Shown here: positions 18,335 to 27,679 of the stretch, piece by piece
How positions within the stretch are numbered: the first letter of the stretch is position 1
Layout: each line of letters opens with the position of its first letter
NCBI GenBank assembly: GCA_001874325.1
Contig: MPCW01000005.1
Location: forward strand, 141,244-205,243
Length of the DNA: 64,000 nt
Source: Flavobacterium sp. MedPE-SWcel
GTDB taxonomy: Bacteria > Bacteroidota > Bacteroidia > Flavobacteriales > Flavobacteriaceae
Reading direction: 5' to 3'
The notes under the pieces: model-generated
Told to the model about the DNA's origin: nothing
The model's database searches: none
Seen by the model: only the letters and a program-made list of their open reading frames with translations
Made by a program: the position numbers and the translations under genes

Positions 18335-19156
18335 ATGAAAAAGCTAATCAATCAAACATTACTGTATGACGAAGATTGCCCCTTATGTCATGCATATACT
18401 GGCGCATTTGTGAAAAGTGGAATGCTTGATGAAAATGGGAAAAAGCCATATTGTCAACTAAGTGATAAGGAACTACAGATTATCGATACTAAAAGAGCTG
18501 CTAACGAAATAGCTTTAATTGACAGTAAAACCAATACTGTAATATATGGTGTTGATAGTCTTTTAAAAATTATAGGAAATTCTTTCCCTATTGTAAATAC
18601 GATAGGGAATGTACTTCCTATAAAGTTTGCGTTAAAAAAACTGTACTCTTTCATCTCTTATAATCGTAAGGTAATTATACCATCTAAAAAAAGTAATGAT
18701 GCTTTACAATGTACTCCTACATTCAATTATCATTATCGAATTCTATATCTAATATTTACCATTATGGTAACTGCTATGGTGCTTTATAACTTTAGTGATT
18801 TACTACCAATACCTCCTAATAATAGTGGCTTTGGCAGAGAGGTAACACTCGCATTAGGACAATTAATATTTCAATACATTTTCCTTCATAAATTAAATAA
18901 TAAAACGATACTGAATTACTTGGGTAATGTAATGACAGTTTCTTTAATCGGTTCCCTCTTATTACTCCCTGTATTGCTTATTAATAGTTTTATAGATCTA
19001 CCAAGCATAATAAACATAGTATACTTTGTAGCAATTGTAACCTTCATGTTTATAGAACATTCTCGTAGGGTTAAAACACTTGAACTCCCACATCATTTAT
19101 CTTATACATGGGTACTTTATCGTCTTATTGCTCTTTTAATAATCTTAAATTTATAA
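18335..19156 (+). CDS. DCC1-like thiol-disulfide oxidoreductase domain fused to membrane helices
   Basis: 273 residues. The N-terminal half (about 1-120) follows the DCC/DUF393 pattern: 'LLYDEDCPLCHAYT' with a CPLC redox motif, 'NEIALIDSKTNTVIYGVDSL', and 'LYSFISYNRKVI'. The usual DG before the first Cys is ED here. The C-terminal half (about 130-273) holds four or five membrane helices. The redox partner is unknown. It is preceded by a four-helix protein and followed at three bases by a TIGR01777-like gene, an operon seen in related genomes. Confidence 0.78.
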   Translation: MKKLINQTLLYDEDCPLCHAYTGAFVKSGMLDENGKKPYCQLSDKELQIIDTKRAANEIALIDSKTNTVIYGVDSLLKIIGNSFPIVNTIGNVLPIKFALKKLYSFISYNRKVIIPSKKSNDALQCTPTFNYHYRILYLIFTIMVTAMVLYNFSDLLPIPPNNSGFGREVTLALGQLIFQYIFLHKLNNKTILNYLGNVMTVSLIGSLLLLPVLLINSFIDLPSIINIVYFVAIVTFMFIEHSRRVKTLELPHHLSYTWVLYRLIALLIILNL

Positions 19157-19158
19157 TT

Positions 19159-20061
19159 ATGAAAAAACTAATAATTGCAGCAGGTACAGGCTTTTTAGGG
19201 CAAGTACTTGTTAACCATTTTAAAAATAAAGTTGACGAAATAGTGGTGTTAACTCGAGGAAAAACTCGACAAGATAATAACATACGCTATATACAATGGG
19301 ATGCTAAAATTCAAACAGGTTGGGAACGTGAACTCGAAGATAGCGACGTACTAATTAATCTTGCAGGTAAATCTGTTGATTGTCGTTATAACGAAAGAAA
19401 TAAAAACGAAATAATTGCTTCACGAATAGATAGTACAACTATATTAAACAAAGCCATTTTACAGTGTAAAAACCCACCTAAACATTAGCTTAATTCTTCT
19501 ACTGCTACCATATATCGTCATAGCACAGATAAAGAAATGGATGAGGTTACAGGAGAAATTGGTTTCGATTTCTCTATGAATGTTGCTAAAATGTGGGAAC
19601 GTGCTTTTTTTAAAACCGAGACTCCTACTACTAAAAAAACTGCATTACGAACCTCTATTGTTTTAGGGAAACACGGTGGTGCATACCCGATGTTAAAAAA
19701 ACTATCTCAACTTGGTTTAGGAGGTAAACAAGGTAATGGTAATCAATTTATAAGTTGGATACACGAACTCGATTTTACACACGCTATCGCTTTTATAATA
19801 AACAATGAAATAGAAGGTGCTGTAAATATCGTATCGCCTACCCCTATTCGTAATGTTGATTTTATGAAAACACTACAACATCAAATACATATACCATTGG
19901 GTATTGCTATTAGTAAGCCATTACTAAAAATAGGTGCAGCGATTATAGGTACTGAAACCGAATTAATATTAAAAAGCAGAAACGTCATTCCAAAACGATT
20001 ACAAGATAACGGGTTTATATTTCGATATGACAATTTAAAAGAGGCTTTAAAAAACTTATAG
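19159..20061 (+). pseudogene. TIGR01777-family SDR epimerase-like gene with an in-frame TAG
   Basis: The frame starts at the ATG at 19159 with a Rossmann loop (AGTGFLGQ) and reads through to 20061 with one internal stop, TAG at 19486-19488. Both sides are in the same frame and continue one protein: '...CKNPPKH', stop, 'LNSSTATIYRHSTDK', then 'ALRTSIVLGKHGGA' and the family C-terminus (about 300 codons in total, family-typical). Relatives carry Trp at the stop position, so one G-to-A change (TGG to TAG) explains it. The ends, spacing and codon pattern are otherwise intact, which suggests a recent mutation or a sequencing error. The family is linked to cell division (YfcH) and NAD(P)-dependent sugar-nucleotide chemistry, without a firm reaction. 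Confidence 0.85.
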
Positions 20062-20065
20062 CTTT

Positions 20066-20890
20066 CTATTTAAAAAACTCAGGTAATAATAGTGCTAAGC
20101 CTAACCAAAAAACAGGGATACTCTCTACCCAAAATAATGTGTAATATTTTGATCTATTAGGTGTCGCAAAAAAAGTAAATAATGCAGTGGCTGTAATCAG
20201 TACAATATTTACAATTAACTGATTATAATCTACTACTGTTTTAAAAAACTCAAGACTATAAAAAATGATTAATAAAATAACATTTAGCCACTTTGTATTC
20301 TTCACTCCTATTTTTTGAGGTACAGTCATAAGTTGAGGGTCGTCGTCTTTAGAGTCTATAATTTCAAAAACAAGTATCAAAATGATAACTAACAAAAAAC
20401 GTTGAATACATTTAAGAATAACATCGTTTGATATAGTTATCCCTGCATTTTGTAATGGTAATAAAGTTGTAATACCTGCCCAACACAGCGCTACTATATA
20501 TATTTTAATCCCCGTCCAATTACGCATATTCTTCTTTTTAGGAAAAAGAGGAACAGTATATAGCAATGTTAACCCAAAGAACAAAAGCCCCATCAACTGC
20601 ACTTTCCTATCTAATAACAAGAAACTCCACCCAGCTACTACTACAGAGAAGAAACTTAATAGTGCTATAATTTTTATCTCGTTACTAATATACTTTTTGT
20701 AGCGAAAATGACCTTCGTACTTAACAAAATTATACCCCGCTATAGTTCCTGAAAAAGCAAAAGTAGCCATCGGAACATCAAAAGGTAAATGAAACATTTT
20801 TAATGTTAAAAGAAGTAATGACAGTACTGCAAATGCCACGTGTATACTACCATGTATATAAATCCGAAATATCGCCTTGGCTAACTTCAT
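20066..20890 (-). CDS. UbiA-like prenyltransferase-family membrane protein
   Basis: 274 residues with about eight membrane helices. The segment 'VFEIIDSKDDDPQLMTVPQKIG' matches the second Asp-rich UbiA motif (D-x-x-D then T-x-P). The first motif, normally N-D-x-x-D, reads 'GYNFVKYEGH' and lacks the aspartates, so ordinary prenyl-diphosphate chemistry is doubtful. It is convergent with the broken TIGR01777-like gene (4-bp gap). A -7 element sits directly at its start codon. Confidence 0.65.
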   Translation of the reverse strand: MKLAKAIFRIYIHGSIHVAFAVLSLLLLTLKMFHLPFDVPMATFAFSGTIAGYNFVKYEGHFRYKKYISNEIKIIALLSFFSVVVAGWSFLLLDRKVQLMGLLFFGLTLLYTVPLFPKKKNMRNWTGIKIYIVALCWAGITTLLPLQNAGITISNDVILKCIQRFLLVIILILVFEIIDSKDDDPQLMTVPQKIGVKNTKWLNVILLIIFYSLEFFKTVVDYNQLIVNIVLITATALFTFFATPNRSKYYTLFWVESIPVFWLGLALLLPEFFK

Positions 20891-20894
20891 AGCG

Positions 20895-20902
20895 CAAAAA
20901 TA
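20895..20902 (-). promoter_or_regulatory. -7 promoter element (TATTTTTG) at the start codon of the UbiA-like gene
   Basis: On the minus strand TATTTTTG ends four bases before the ATG at 20890, so the mRNA is probably leaderless or nearly so. Confidence 0.55.
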
Positions 20903-20987
20903 ATCAATATGCTAAAAGTAATGAGGTTAAGATGAAAAATTCACAAAATCGCCTTTTGAAAAGCATTTTATTTCGAATATAAATAAT

Positions 20988-20995
20988 TACTTTTG
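20988..20995 (+). promoter_or_regulatory. -7 promoter element (TACTTTTG) for gcvP
   Basis: TACTTTTG fits TAnnTTTG, 28 nt before the gcvP ATG. No glycine riboswitch is present in the short leader. Confidence 0.6.
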
Positions 20996-21023
20996 TGCCA
21001 CAAAAAACAACGCAGAAATACAC

Positions 21024-23873
21024 ATGAGAACAGACGCTTTTGCTTTAAGACACATTGGGCCAAGAGAGAATGACCTGCAACACATGTTGAACACCATAGG
21101 TATTGAGTCTATGGAACAACTTATTTATGAAACTTTACCAGACCATATACGTTTAAAGGAAACTTTAAAGATGGATCCCGCTATGACTGAATATGAGTAC
21201 ATGAACCATATTAGGGAACTGGGTGGTAAAAATAAAATATTTAAATCGTACATAGGGCTTGGTTATCATGCTACTATTGTACCTGCGCCTATACAGCGTA
21301 ATATATTCGAAAATCCAGGTTGGTACACGGCATACACACCATACCAAGCTGAGATAGCCCAAGGTAGACTTGAAGCATTACTTAATTTTCAAACTACTAT
21401 AATAGAGCTTACAGGTATGGAAATTGCTAATGCATCTTTACTTGATGAGAGTACTGCTGCTGCTGAGGCAATGGCATTACTATTTGATGTAAGATCTCGT
21501 GATCAAAAGAAAAGTAAAGTAAATAAATTCTTTGTCTCTGAAGAGATATTACCTCAAACACTTTCAGTATTACAAACACGTTCTAACCCAATTGGTGTAG
21601 AGCTTGTTATTGGTAATCACGAAGAGTTTGATTTCTCTGATGAATACTTTGGTGCTTTACTACAATATCCTGGTAAACATGGTCAGGTATATGACTATGC
21701 TGGTTTTATTGCAAAAGCAAAAGAAAATGGTATAAAAACAGCTGTAGCAGCTGATATATTAAGCCTTGTAAAACTGGTTTCTCCAGGAGAGCTTGGTGCT
21801 GATGTTGTTGTAGGTACTACACAACGTTTTGGTATCCCTATGGGGTACGGAGGACCACATGCTGGATATTTTGCTACTAAAGAAGCATACAAACGTAGTA
21901 TGCCAGGTAGAATTATAGGAGTAACTGTAGATGCTAATGGTAATCGTGCATTACGTATGGCTTTACAAACTCGTGAGCAGCATATAAAACGTGAAAAAGC
22001 TACTTCTAATATTTGTACTGCACAAGTATTACTTGCTGTTATGGCAGGTATGTATGCTGTATATCACGGTCCTAAAGGACTTCGTTATATCGCTGATAAA
22101 GTACACCAATCAGCAGTAACAACTACTGAAGCGCTTAACAAGCTTGGTGTTTATCAAACAAACACTTCTTACTTTGACACTATTGTAGTTAAAGCTGATG
22201 CTGTTAAGGTAAAAGCAATTGCCGAAAAACAAACAATCAACTTTTACTATATAGATAATGAAACGGTTTCGATTTCATTTAACGAAACTACTTCTATAAA
22301 AGATATTAATAGTATTATAGCTGTATTTGCAGAAGCTGTAGGTAAAGACACAGTAGCTGTAACTGAATATTGTGATGATGTTAACCTACCTAGCGAAGTA
22401 ATCAGAACTAGTGAGTTTTTATCTCACGATGTATTTAACAAATACCATTCTGAAACCGCTTTAATGCGTTACATTAAAAGGTTAGAACGTCTTGATTTAG
22501 CATTAAATCATTCTATGATTTCGTTAGGTTCATGTACTATGAAACTAAATGCTGCAACAGAGATGTTACCTTTAAGTTTACCTTACTGGAACAGCATTCA
22601 CCCATTTGCTCCTATAGAACAAGCTGAGGGTTACCAAATAATGCTTAAAAAATTAGAAGAGCAACTTAATGTTATAACTGGATTTGCAGGTACTACATTA
22701 CAACCAAACTCTGGTGCTCAAGGTGAGTATGCAGGTTTAATGGTTATACGTGCTTACCACCAGTCACGTGGTGATGACCACCGAAACATTGCACTTATAC
22801 CAGCTTCGGCTCATGGTACAAACCCTGCTTCGGCAATGATGGCTGGAATGAAAGTTGTAGTTACTAAAACATCTGAAAATGGAAACATTGACCTAGAAGA
22901 TTTAAGGGCTAAAGCAGAATTGCATAAAGACAATCTTGCTTGCCTTATGGTAACTTACCCTTCTACACATGGTGTATATGAGGCTTCGATTATAGAAATT
23001 ACACAACTAGTTCACGATAATGGTGGACAAGTTTATATGGATGGTGCTAATATGAATGCACAAGTAGGGCTTACAAATCCTGCTACTATTGGCGCAGACG
23101 TTTGTCACCTAAACTTACATAAAACATTTGCTATACCACACGGTGGTGGTGGACCAGGAGTTGGGCCTATATGTGTTGCAGAACACTTAGTCCCGTTTTT
23201 ACCTACTAACCCAGTAATAGCAACAGGTGGTAGTGATGCTATTACCGCTATATCTGGAGCACCATGGGGTTCTGCTTTAGTATGCCTTATCTCTTATGGT
23301 TACATCACCATGCTAGGGGAAGAAGGACTTACTGACTCTACAAAATATGCTATACTTAACGCTAACTATATAAAAGAAAAACTTAGCGGGCATTATGATA
23401 CGCTATACACTGGTGAAATGGGTAGAGCTGCACACGAAATGATTATTGAGTGTAGACCCTTTAAAGAAAAAGGTATAGAGGTTACTGATATTGCTAAGCG
23501 TTTAATGGATTATGGTTTCCATGCGCCTACAGTATCATTTCCAGTAGCAGGAACAATGATGATAGAGCCTACAGAAAGTGAAAATGTAGAGGAGCTAGAT
23601 CGTTTTTGTGACGCTATGATTGCTATTCGTAAAGAAATTGAAGAAGTTTCTGCGGATGATAAAAACAATGTACTTAAAAACTCACCACATACATTAGCTA
23701 TGCTTACTGCTGATGAGTGGATATTACCATATACAAGAGAAAAAGCAGCATTTCCACTAGATTACTTAATGGACAATAAATTTTGGCCAGGAGTAAGAAG
23801 AGTTGATGATGCTTATGGAGACAGAAACCTTGTTTGTTCTTGTGCTCCTATTGAAGCATATATGGAAGATTAA
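21024..23873 (+). CDS. gcvP: glycine dehydrogenase (aminomethyl-transferring), P-protein
   Basis: 949 residues, the single-chain form with fused N- and C-terminal halves. It starts 'FALRHIGPRENDLQHML'. The PLP-binding lysine is Lys700 in 'HLNLHKTFAIPHGGGGPG'. The protein decarboxylates glycine and passes the aminomethyl group to H-protein in the glycine cleavage system. The H- and T-protein genes are not in this window. It is monocistronic, with a strong terminator downstream. Confidence 0.98.
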   Translation: MRTDAFALRHIGPRENDLQHMLNTIGIESMEQLIYETLPDHIRLKETLKMDPAMTEYEYMNHIRELGGKNKIFKSYIGLGYHATIVPAPIQRNIFENPGWYTAYTPYQAEIAQGRLEALLNFQTTIIELTGMEIANASLLDESTAAAEAMALLFDVRSRDQKKSKVNKFFVSEEILPQTLSVLQTRSNPIGVELVIGNHEEFDFSDEYFGALLQYPGKHGQVYDYAGFIAKAKENGIKTAVAADILSLVKLVSPGELGADVVVGTTQRFGIPMGYGGPHAGYFATKEAYKRSMPGRIIGVTVDANGNRALRMALQTREQHIKREKATSNICTAQVLLAVMAGMYAVYHGPKGLRYIADKVHQSAVTTTEALNKLGVYQTNTSYFDTIVVKADAVKVKAIAEKQTINFYYIDNETVSISFNETTSIKDINSIIAVFAEAVGKDTVAVTEYCDDVNLPSEVIRTSEFLSHDVFNKYHSETALMRYIKRLERLDLALNHSMISLGSCTMKLNAATEMLPLSLPYWNSIHPFAPIEQAEGYQIMLKKLEEQLNVITGFAGTTLQPNSGAQGEYAGLMVIRAYHQSRGDDHRNIALIPASAHGTNPASAMMAGMKVVVTKTSENGNIDLEDLRAKAELHKDNLACLMVTYPSTHGVYEASIIEITQLVHDNGGQVYMDGANMNAQVGLTNPATIGADVCHLNLHKTFAIPHGGGGPGVGPICVAEHLVPFLPTNPVIATGGSDAITAISGAPWGSALVCLISYGYITMLGEEGLTDSTKYAILNANYIKEKLSGHYDTLYTGEMGRAAHEMIIECRPFKEKGIEVTDIAKRLMDYGFHAPTVSFPVAGTMMIEPTESENVEELDRFCDAMIAIRKEIEEVSADDKNNVLKNSPHTLAMLTADEWILPYTREKAAFPLDYLMDNKFWPGVRRVDDAYGDRNLVCSCAPIEAYMED

Positions 23874-23880
23874 TCATTAT

Positions 23881-23910
23881 AAAAAAAGCTGCCCAAGGGC
23901 AGCTTTTTTT
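23881..23910. terminator. intrinsic terminator of gcvP
   Basis: A 14-bp-arm palindrome (AAAAAAAGCTGCCC and complement) with a 2-nt loop has A and T runs on both sides. Confidence 0.94.
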
Positions 23911-23989
23911 ATAATACTACTAATTTTGAAATTATCGTGAATTAAGAATTAGTTATACTTTTTAAATCGCGATTCTATAAAACATAAAG

Positions 23990-24358
23990 ATGAGAGATCT
24001 AGAAACAAGAGCCGATATTGAGCTCTTTATGAAGACGTTTTATGAAAAATTACTTGCCGACCCTAAAATCAGCTACATATTTACTGATGTTGCTAAAATA
24101 GATCTTGAAGCTCACCTACCCCATCTCACTGATTTTTGGGAACAATCTATACTTAGAAAAGGATCTTATAAAAAAAATGTTCTTCAAATACACAAAGATC
24201 TAAATGCTAAAGAATTACTTACCAACATTCATTTTGAAACATGGCTTAATCACTTTAACACTACTGTAGACAGCTTATTTGTTGGTGATAATACTGAACG
24301 AATAAAAACTGTAGCATTATCTATAGCTACTGTTATGAAAATAAAGATTTATACTTAG
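23990..24358 (+). CDS. group III truncated hemoglobin
   Basis: 122 residues. Group III features are visible: 'IELFMKTFYEKLLADPKISYIF' in the A/B helices, 'HLPHLTDFWEQSIL', and the proximal-helix pattern 'NIHFETWLNHF' with His as haem ligand. Such small globins bind O2, CO or NO; the physiological role in flavobacteria is not settled. It has no close operon partner: gcvP is terminated upstream and the KAS III gene begins 124 nt downstream. Confidence 0.92.
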   Translation: MRDLETRADIELFMKTFYEKLLADPKISYIFTDVAKIDLEAHLPHLTDFWEQSILRKGSYKKNVLQIHKDLNAKELLTNIHFETWLNHFNTTVDSLFVGDNTERIKTVALSIATVMKIKIYT

Positions 24359-24482
24359 TATAATCGTTATTTGATAAAATAAAACGCGAATAAAGAGAAT
24401 ATCATAATTTTTATCACCTCATTTATTTAATAACTAAAGTGTTACTATTTAATAACTACCTTAGGCATTTAAATAGCACAAT

Positions 24483-25541
24483 ATGAATATCAAGATTACA
24501 GGCTGCGGAAGCTACATTCCAAATGAAGCCGTTACTAATAAAGATTTCTCTAAGCATGTATTTCTTGAAGAAAACGGCACACCTTTACAACACACCAATG
24601 AAGTTATTACCCATAAATTTAAAAAGATAACTGGTATTGAAGAGCGTCGTTATGTAGACAACAATCTTGTTACATCTGATATTGCTTTTTTTGCTGCCGA
24701 AAAGGCAATTGAAAATGCTAAAATTGATAAAGAAACTCTCGATTATATAATATTAGCACACAACTTTGGCGATGTTAAAAATGGTACAATACAGTCAGAC
24801 ATGGTACCTAGTCTTGCTGCAAGAATAAAGCATAATCTGAATATCAAGAATCCTAAATGTGTTGCTTACGATCTTCTTTTTGGGTGTCCCGGGTGGATTG
24901 AAGGTGTTATACAAGCACAAGCCTACATAAAAGCTGGTATGGCTAAACGATGCTTGGTTATTGGTGCAGAAACATTGTCGCGTGTTGTAGACCCTCATGA
25001 TAGAGATAGTATGATTTATTCTGACGGAGCTGGAGCAACTATAATAGAAGCAACTGAAGAAAGTGGTGGAATATTAGCACATGAAACAGCATCATTCACC
25101 AATGAAGAAGCTCATTATTTATTTTTTGGAGAATCATACAATCAAAAGCACGATTCTGACGTACGTTATATTAAAATGCATGGTAGAAAAATATATGAGT
25201 TTGCACTAACTCAAGTACCTCTAGCAATGAAAGAATGCCTAGACAAGAGTAACACCAGTATAACTGATCTTAAAAAAATTATTATACATCAGGCTAACGA
25301 AAAGATGGATGAAGCCATTGTTGATCGCTTTTACAAACTATATAATCAAAACGTACCCGAGGGAATTATGCCTATGAGCATACAAAAACTAGGTAATAGT
25401 AGTGTTGCAACTATACCTACCCTATATGATTTATTGACAAGAGGTGAAATAGAGAATCAAGAACTAAATAAAGGAGACATCGTACTTTTTGCATCAGTAG
25501 GTGCAGGAATGAATATTAACGCTATAACTTACAAAATTTAG
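24483..25541 (+). CDS. 3-oxoacyl-ACP synthase III family protein (FabH-like)
   Basis: 352 residues with a KAS III thiolase fold. The catalytic triad is readable: Cys135 in 'LLFGCPGW', His269 in 'IIIHQAN' and Asn305 in 'LGNSSVAT'. It condenses an acyl-CoA starter with malonyl-ACP, or carries out a related reaction. The sequence differs from housekeeping FabH ('IPNEAVTNKDF', long insert near 30-50) and may serve a specialised lipid. It is convergent with the flippase gene (8-bp gap). Confidence 0.9.
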   Translation: MNIKITGCGSYIPNEAVTNKDFSKHVFLEENGTPLQHTNEVITHKFKKITGIEERRYVDNNLVTSDIAFFAAEKAIENAKIDKETLDYIILAHNFGDVKNGTIQSDMVPSLAARIKHNLNIKNPKCVAYDLLFGCPGWIEGVIQAQAYIKAGMAKRCLVIGAETLSRVVDPHDRDSMIYSDGAGATIIEATEESGGILAHETASFTNEEAHYLFFGESYNQKHDSDVRYIKMHGRKIYEFALTQVPLAMKECLDKSNTSITDLKKIIIHQANEKMDEAIVDRFYKLYNQNVPEGIMPMSIQKLGNSSVATIPTLYDLLTRGEIENQELNKGDIVLFASVGAGMNINAITYKI

Positions 25542-25549
25542 AAGTAATC

Positions 25550-27019
25550 CTATTTCAGCTTTATAAACCTCAAAGCTTTATCTACCCAAACATTCACTTG
25601 AAAGACAAGCCTTAATTTATATACAACAACTATATTTAAAACTAAAGAGAGCCCTACTTTATAACTCAAATTAAGCAGGTTTGAGTTTGTTGTGGGTAAT
25701 AAATACACCAATATACCAGAAACTAAAAATAGTAGCCCCAATTTTAAAAAAGCTCTATCAAAAGGCAATAGTTTAAACTTTTTATAAATAAAAATAAGCT
25801 TCGAACAATTAAAAATAATCATTGCAATAAGCGAAGCATAAGCCACGCCTACTATACCAAGGTTTGTGTAATAAATAAAATACAGGTTAAGCCCTACATT
25901 TATAAAGACTAATAGTAAAATGGTAACCATATTAAACTTATAATACTTAGAATAACTTATAATTTCGGTATTAAAGCCTGTAGCCATATTAATTAATACA
26001 CTAAAGCCTAAAACATTTATTACAGGGATCGTTTCTTTAAGGGCATCATAAGTAGGTAATAAGCTAAAGAGATCGTTTACTCCTAAATAAATACAGCTAT
26101 ATAATAAAGCTCCAATAAAAAACAACAACCTTGCTGTTTCTTTATACTTTAAATTAAGCTCTTTAAAGTTTTTTGAGGTAATATATTCAGATATTAAAGG
26201 TGCATATAAAGCAAACAACCCAACGGCAGGAATTTGCAGTGTTGCTGCTAGTGTAGCCCCATTATTATATATTCCATTTGCTTCTTCTGATATTAAGTTA
26301 AAAATAAATAACCCATCAATTCTAAAAGCCAATAAAGACCCTAAACTACTTGCAAAAGCAAAGAAACTATAATTTACATATTCCTTTTTTGAAACCTGTT
26401 CAAATAATGGTTGAAAGTTATAATTAAACTTTGGTTTAAAGTACTTGAAAATATAAATACCTACTAACAGAAAAACAGTTATATAACATAACGTATATAT
26501 CATTATAGCCTGATATTCTACAATGTAAAAATTAAGCAATAATAGAAATACAACTGGTAAAGTTATTTTTGGAATTATCTTTTCAAAAAACGTAGGAACA
26601 GCTAACTTTTGAAGTTCTTGTGCTTGTTTTCTAAACAATTCTATAAAAGCTAATGCTACCGCTATTGGGAAAGCAAAATAAACATAGTTTATATGTTTAT
26701 AATCGAAAAAAGAATCGAAAACAAATATCCCTACTAATACAACTAAGCTAATAATACTTATAGATAGTACTCCATAATTGAAAAGCTGCTTCCTGTTTTT
26801 ATCATCTAATGAAGGATAAAACTTTATTAATGCATGAGAAACTCCAAAAACCATTATAGGAAAAAGTAGTTGTGCAATATTATCTATAAATCTTATAGTC
26901 CCTGAAAAAGCAAAATCTAGAGGGTATATAAAAAGAGCAGATATAATACCTATAACTGTACCTACATAATTTATAATAGTGAAGAAAAGAGCCTGTTTAT
27001 GTAAATTCTTATTTTTCAA
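25550..27019 (-). CDS. polysaccharide flippase (MOP/Wzx-like)
   Basis: About 489 residues with 12-14 membrane helices and the Wzx/MATE-like start 'ALFFTIINYVGTVIG'. It probably flips lipid-linked sugars across the inner membrane. No ATG exists at the 5' end. The longest frame begins with TTG at 27049, but that TTG is inside a TATATTTG promoter box (27047-27054), so it cannot be the start. The TTG at 27019, giving M-KNKNLHKQA, is the best choice; TTGs at 27025, 27031 and 27034 are alternatives. Divergent methyltransferase and glycosyltransferase genes suggest a surface glycan context. Confidence 0.85.
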   Translation of the reverse strand: MKNKNLHKQALFFTIINYVGTVIGIISALFIYPLDFAFSGTIRFIDNIAQLLFPIMVFGVSHALIKFYPSLDDKNRKQLFNYGVLSISIISLVVLVGIFVFDSFFDYKHINYVYFAFPIAVALAFIELFRKQAQELQKLAVPTFFEKIIPKITLPVVFLLLLNFYIVEYQAIMIYTLCYITVFLLVGIYIFKYFKPKFNYNFQPLFEQVSKKEYVNYSFFAFASSLGSLLAFRIDGLFIFNLISEEANGIYNNGATLAATLQIPAVGLFALYAPLISEYITSKNFKELNLKYKETARLLFFIGALLYSCIYLGVNDLFSLLPTYDALKETIPVINVLGFSVLINMATGFNTEIISYSKYYKFNMVTILLLVFINVGLNLYFIYYTNLGIVGVAYASLIAMIIFNCSKLIFIYKKFKLLPFDRAFLKLGLLFLVSGILVYLLPTTNSNLLNLSYKVGLSLVLNIVVVYKLRLVFQVNVWVDKALRFIKLK

Positions 27020-27046
27020 TATCAAAAACAACAACTTTAGTATAAG

Positions 27047-27098
27047 CAAATATACTTTGCATTTACTAAAGTAAGGATATAGTTTTTCTTTATTTTTG
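27047..27098. promoter_or_regulatory. divergent promoters of the flippase and methyltransferase genes
   Basis: TATATTTG on the minus strand (27054-27047) and TATTTTTG on the plus strand (27091-27098) both fit the -7 consensus. Their 3' ends lie 27 and 21 nt before the chosen starts at 27019 and 27120. Both overlap the TTG that would open the longest frame on its strand. Confidence 0.6.
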
Positions 27099-27119
27099 GC
27101 AAAGCAAAAACGAGTAAGT

Positions 27120-27641
27120 ATGTACGAGAAGACATTTCCGCATAAAAGATATCATCACACACTAGACTTTCTAAAGAAGCACAGTGCCAAATCAGAAACA
27201 ATTCTTGACCTTGGTGTCGAAAACCCATTCTCTAAAATAATGAAAAATGAGGGATATTCTGTAACTAATACTACTGGTGAAGACTTGGATAATAATCAAA
27301 AAGCATTAGAAAAAGAAGACTATTCTTTCTTTACTGCTTTCGAAATATTCGAACATCTACTTAACCCATACACCGTATTACAGAAAATCAAATGTGATAA
27401 ACTTATAATTTCAGTTCCATTACGCCTTTGGTTTAGCCCTGCTTATAGAAGTAAAACAGATATGTGGGATAGACATTATCATGAGTTTGAAGACTGGCAG
27501 TTAGACTGGTTATTAGAAAAAACAGGTTGGGTTATTAAAGATCGCCAAAAATGGACAAACCCTTCTAACAAGATTGGCTTCCGTCCTATATTAAGGAAAT
27601 TTACCCCTAGATATTATATTGTTTATGCTGAAAGAGCATAA
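27120..27641 (+). CDS. class I SAM-dependent methyltransferase-like protein
   Basis: 173 residues from the ATG at 27120. The short Rossmann core is visible as 'ETILDLGVENPFSKIMKNEGY' (motif I with DLG), 'SFFTAFEIFEHLLNP' (motif IV, in place of the usual D) and 'KCDKLIISVPLRLW'. The upstream TTG at 27096 falls in the -7 box and was rejected. Methyl acceptor unknown. It precedes a family 2 glycosyltransferase by 38 nt, so glycan or lipid-sugar modification is plausible. Confidence 0.78.
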   Translation: MYEKTFPHKRYHHTLDFLKKHSAKSETILDLGVENPFSKIMKNEGYSVTNTTGEDLDNNQKALEKEDYSFFTAFEIFEHLLNPYTVLQKIKCDKLIISVPLRLWFSPAYRSKTDMWDRHYHEFEDWQLDWLLEKTGWVIKDRQKWTNPSNKIGFRPILRKFTPRYYIVYAERA

Positions 27642-27679
27642 TCTAAATCACTTACTTGCTTAAAGGCTTTACATTTATT

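Noticed and set aside
19108..19488. Start at 19108 for the TIGR01777-like gene, and treating 19108-19488 and 19537-20061 as two genes
   Set aside because: The Rossmann start MKKLIIAAGTGFLG begins at 19159, and the upstream part overlaps the previous gene. The second part lies in the same frame and continues the same protein after one TAG.
20941..21023. Glycine riboswitch before gcvP
   Set aside because: The leader is about 25 nt and has none of the conserved glycine aptamer stems.
27096..27122. TTG start at 27096 for the methyltransferase
   Set aside because: The codon is the last part of the TATTTTTG promoter box; the ATG at 27120 is the natural start.
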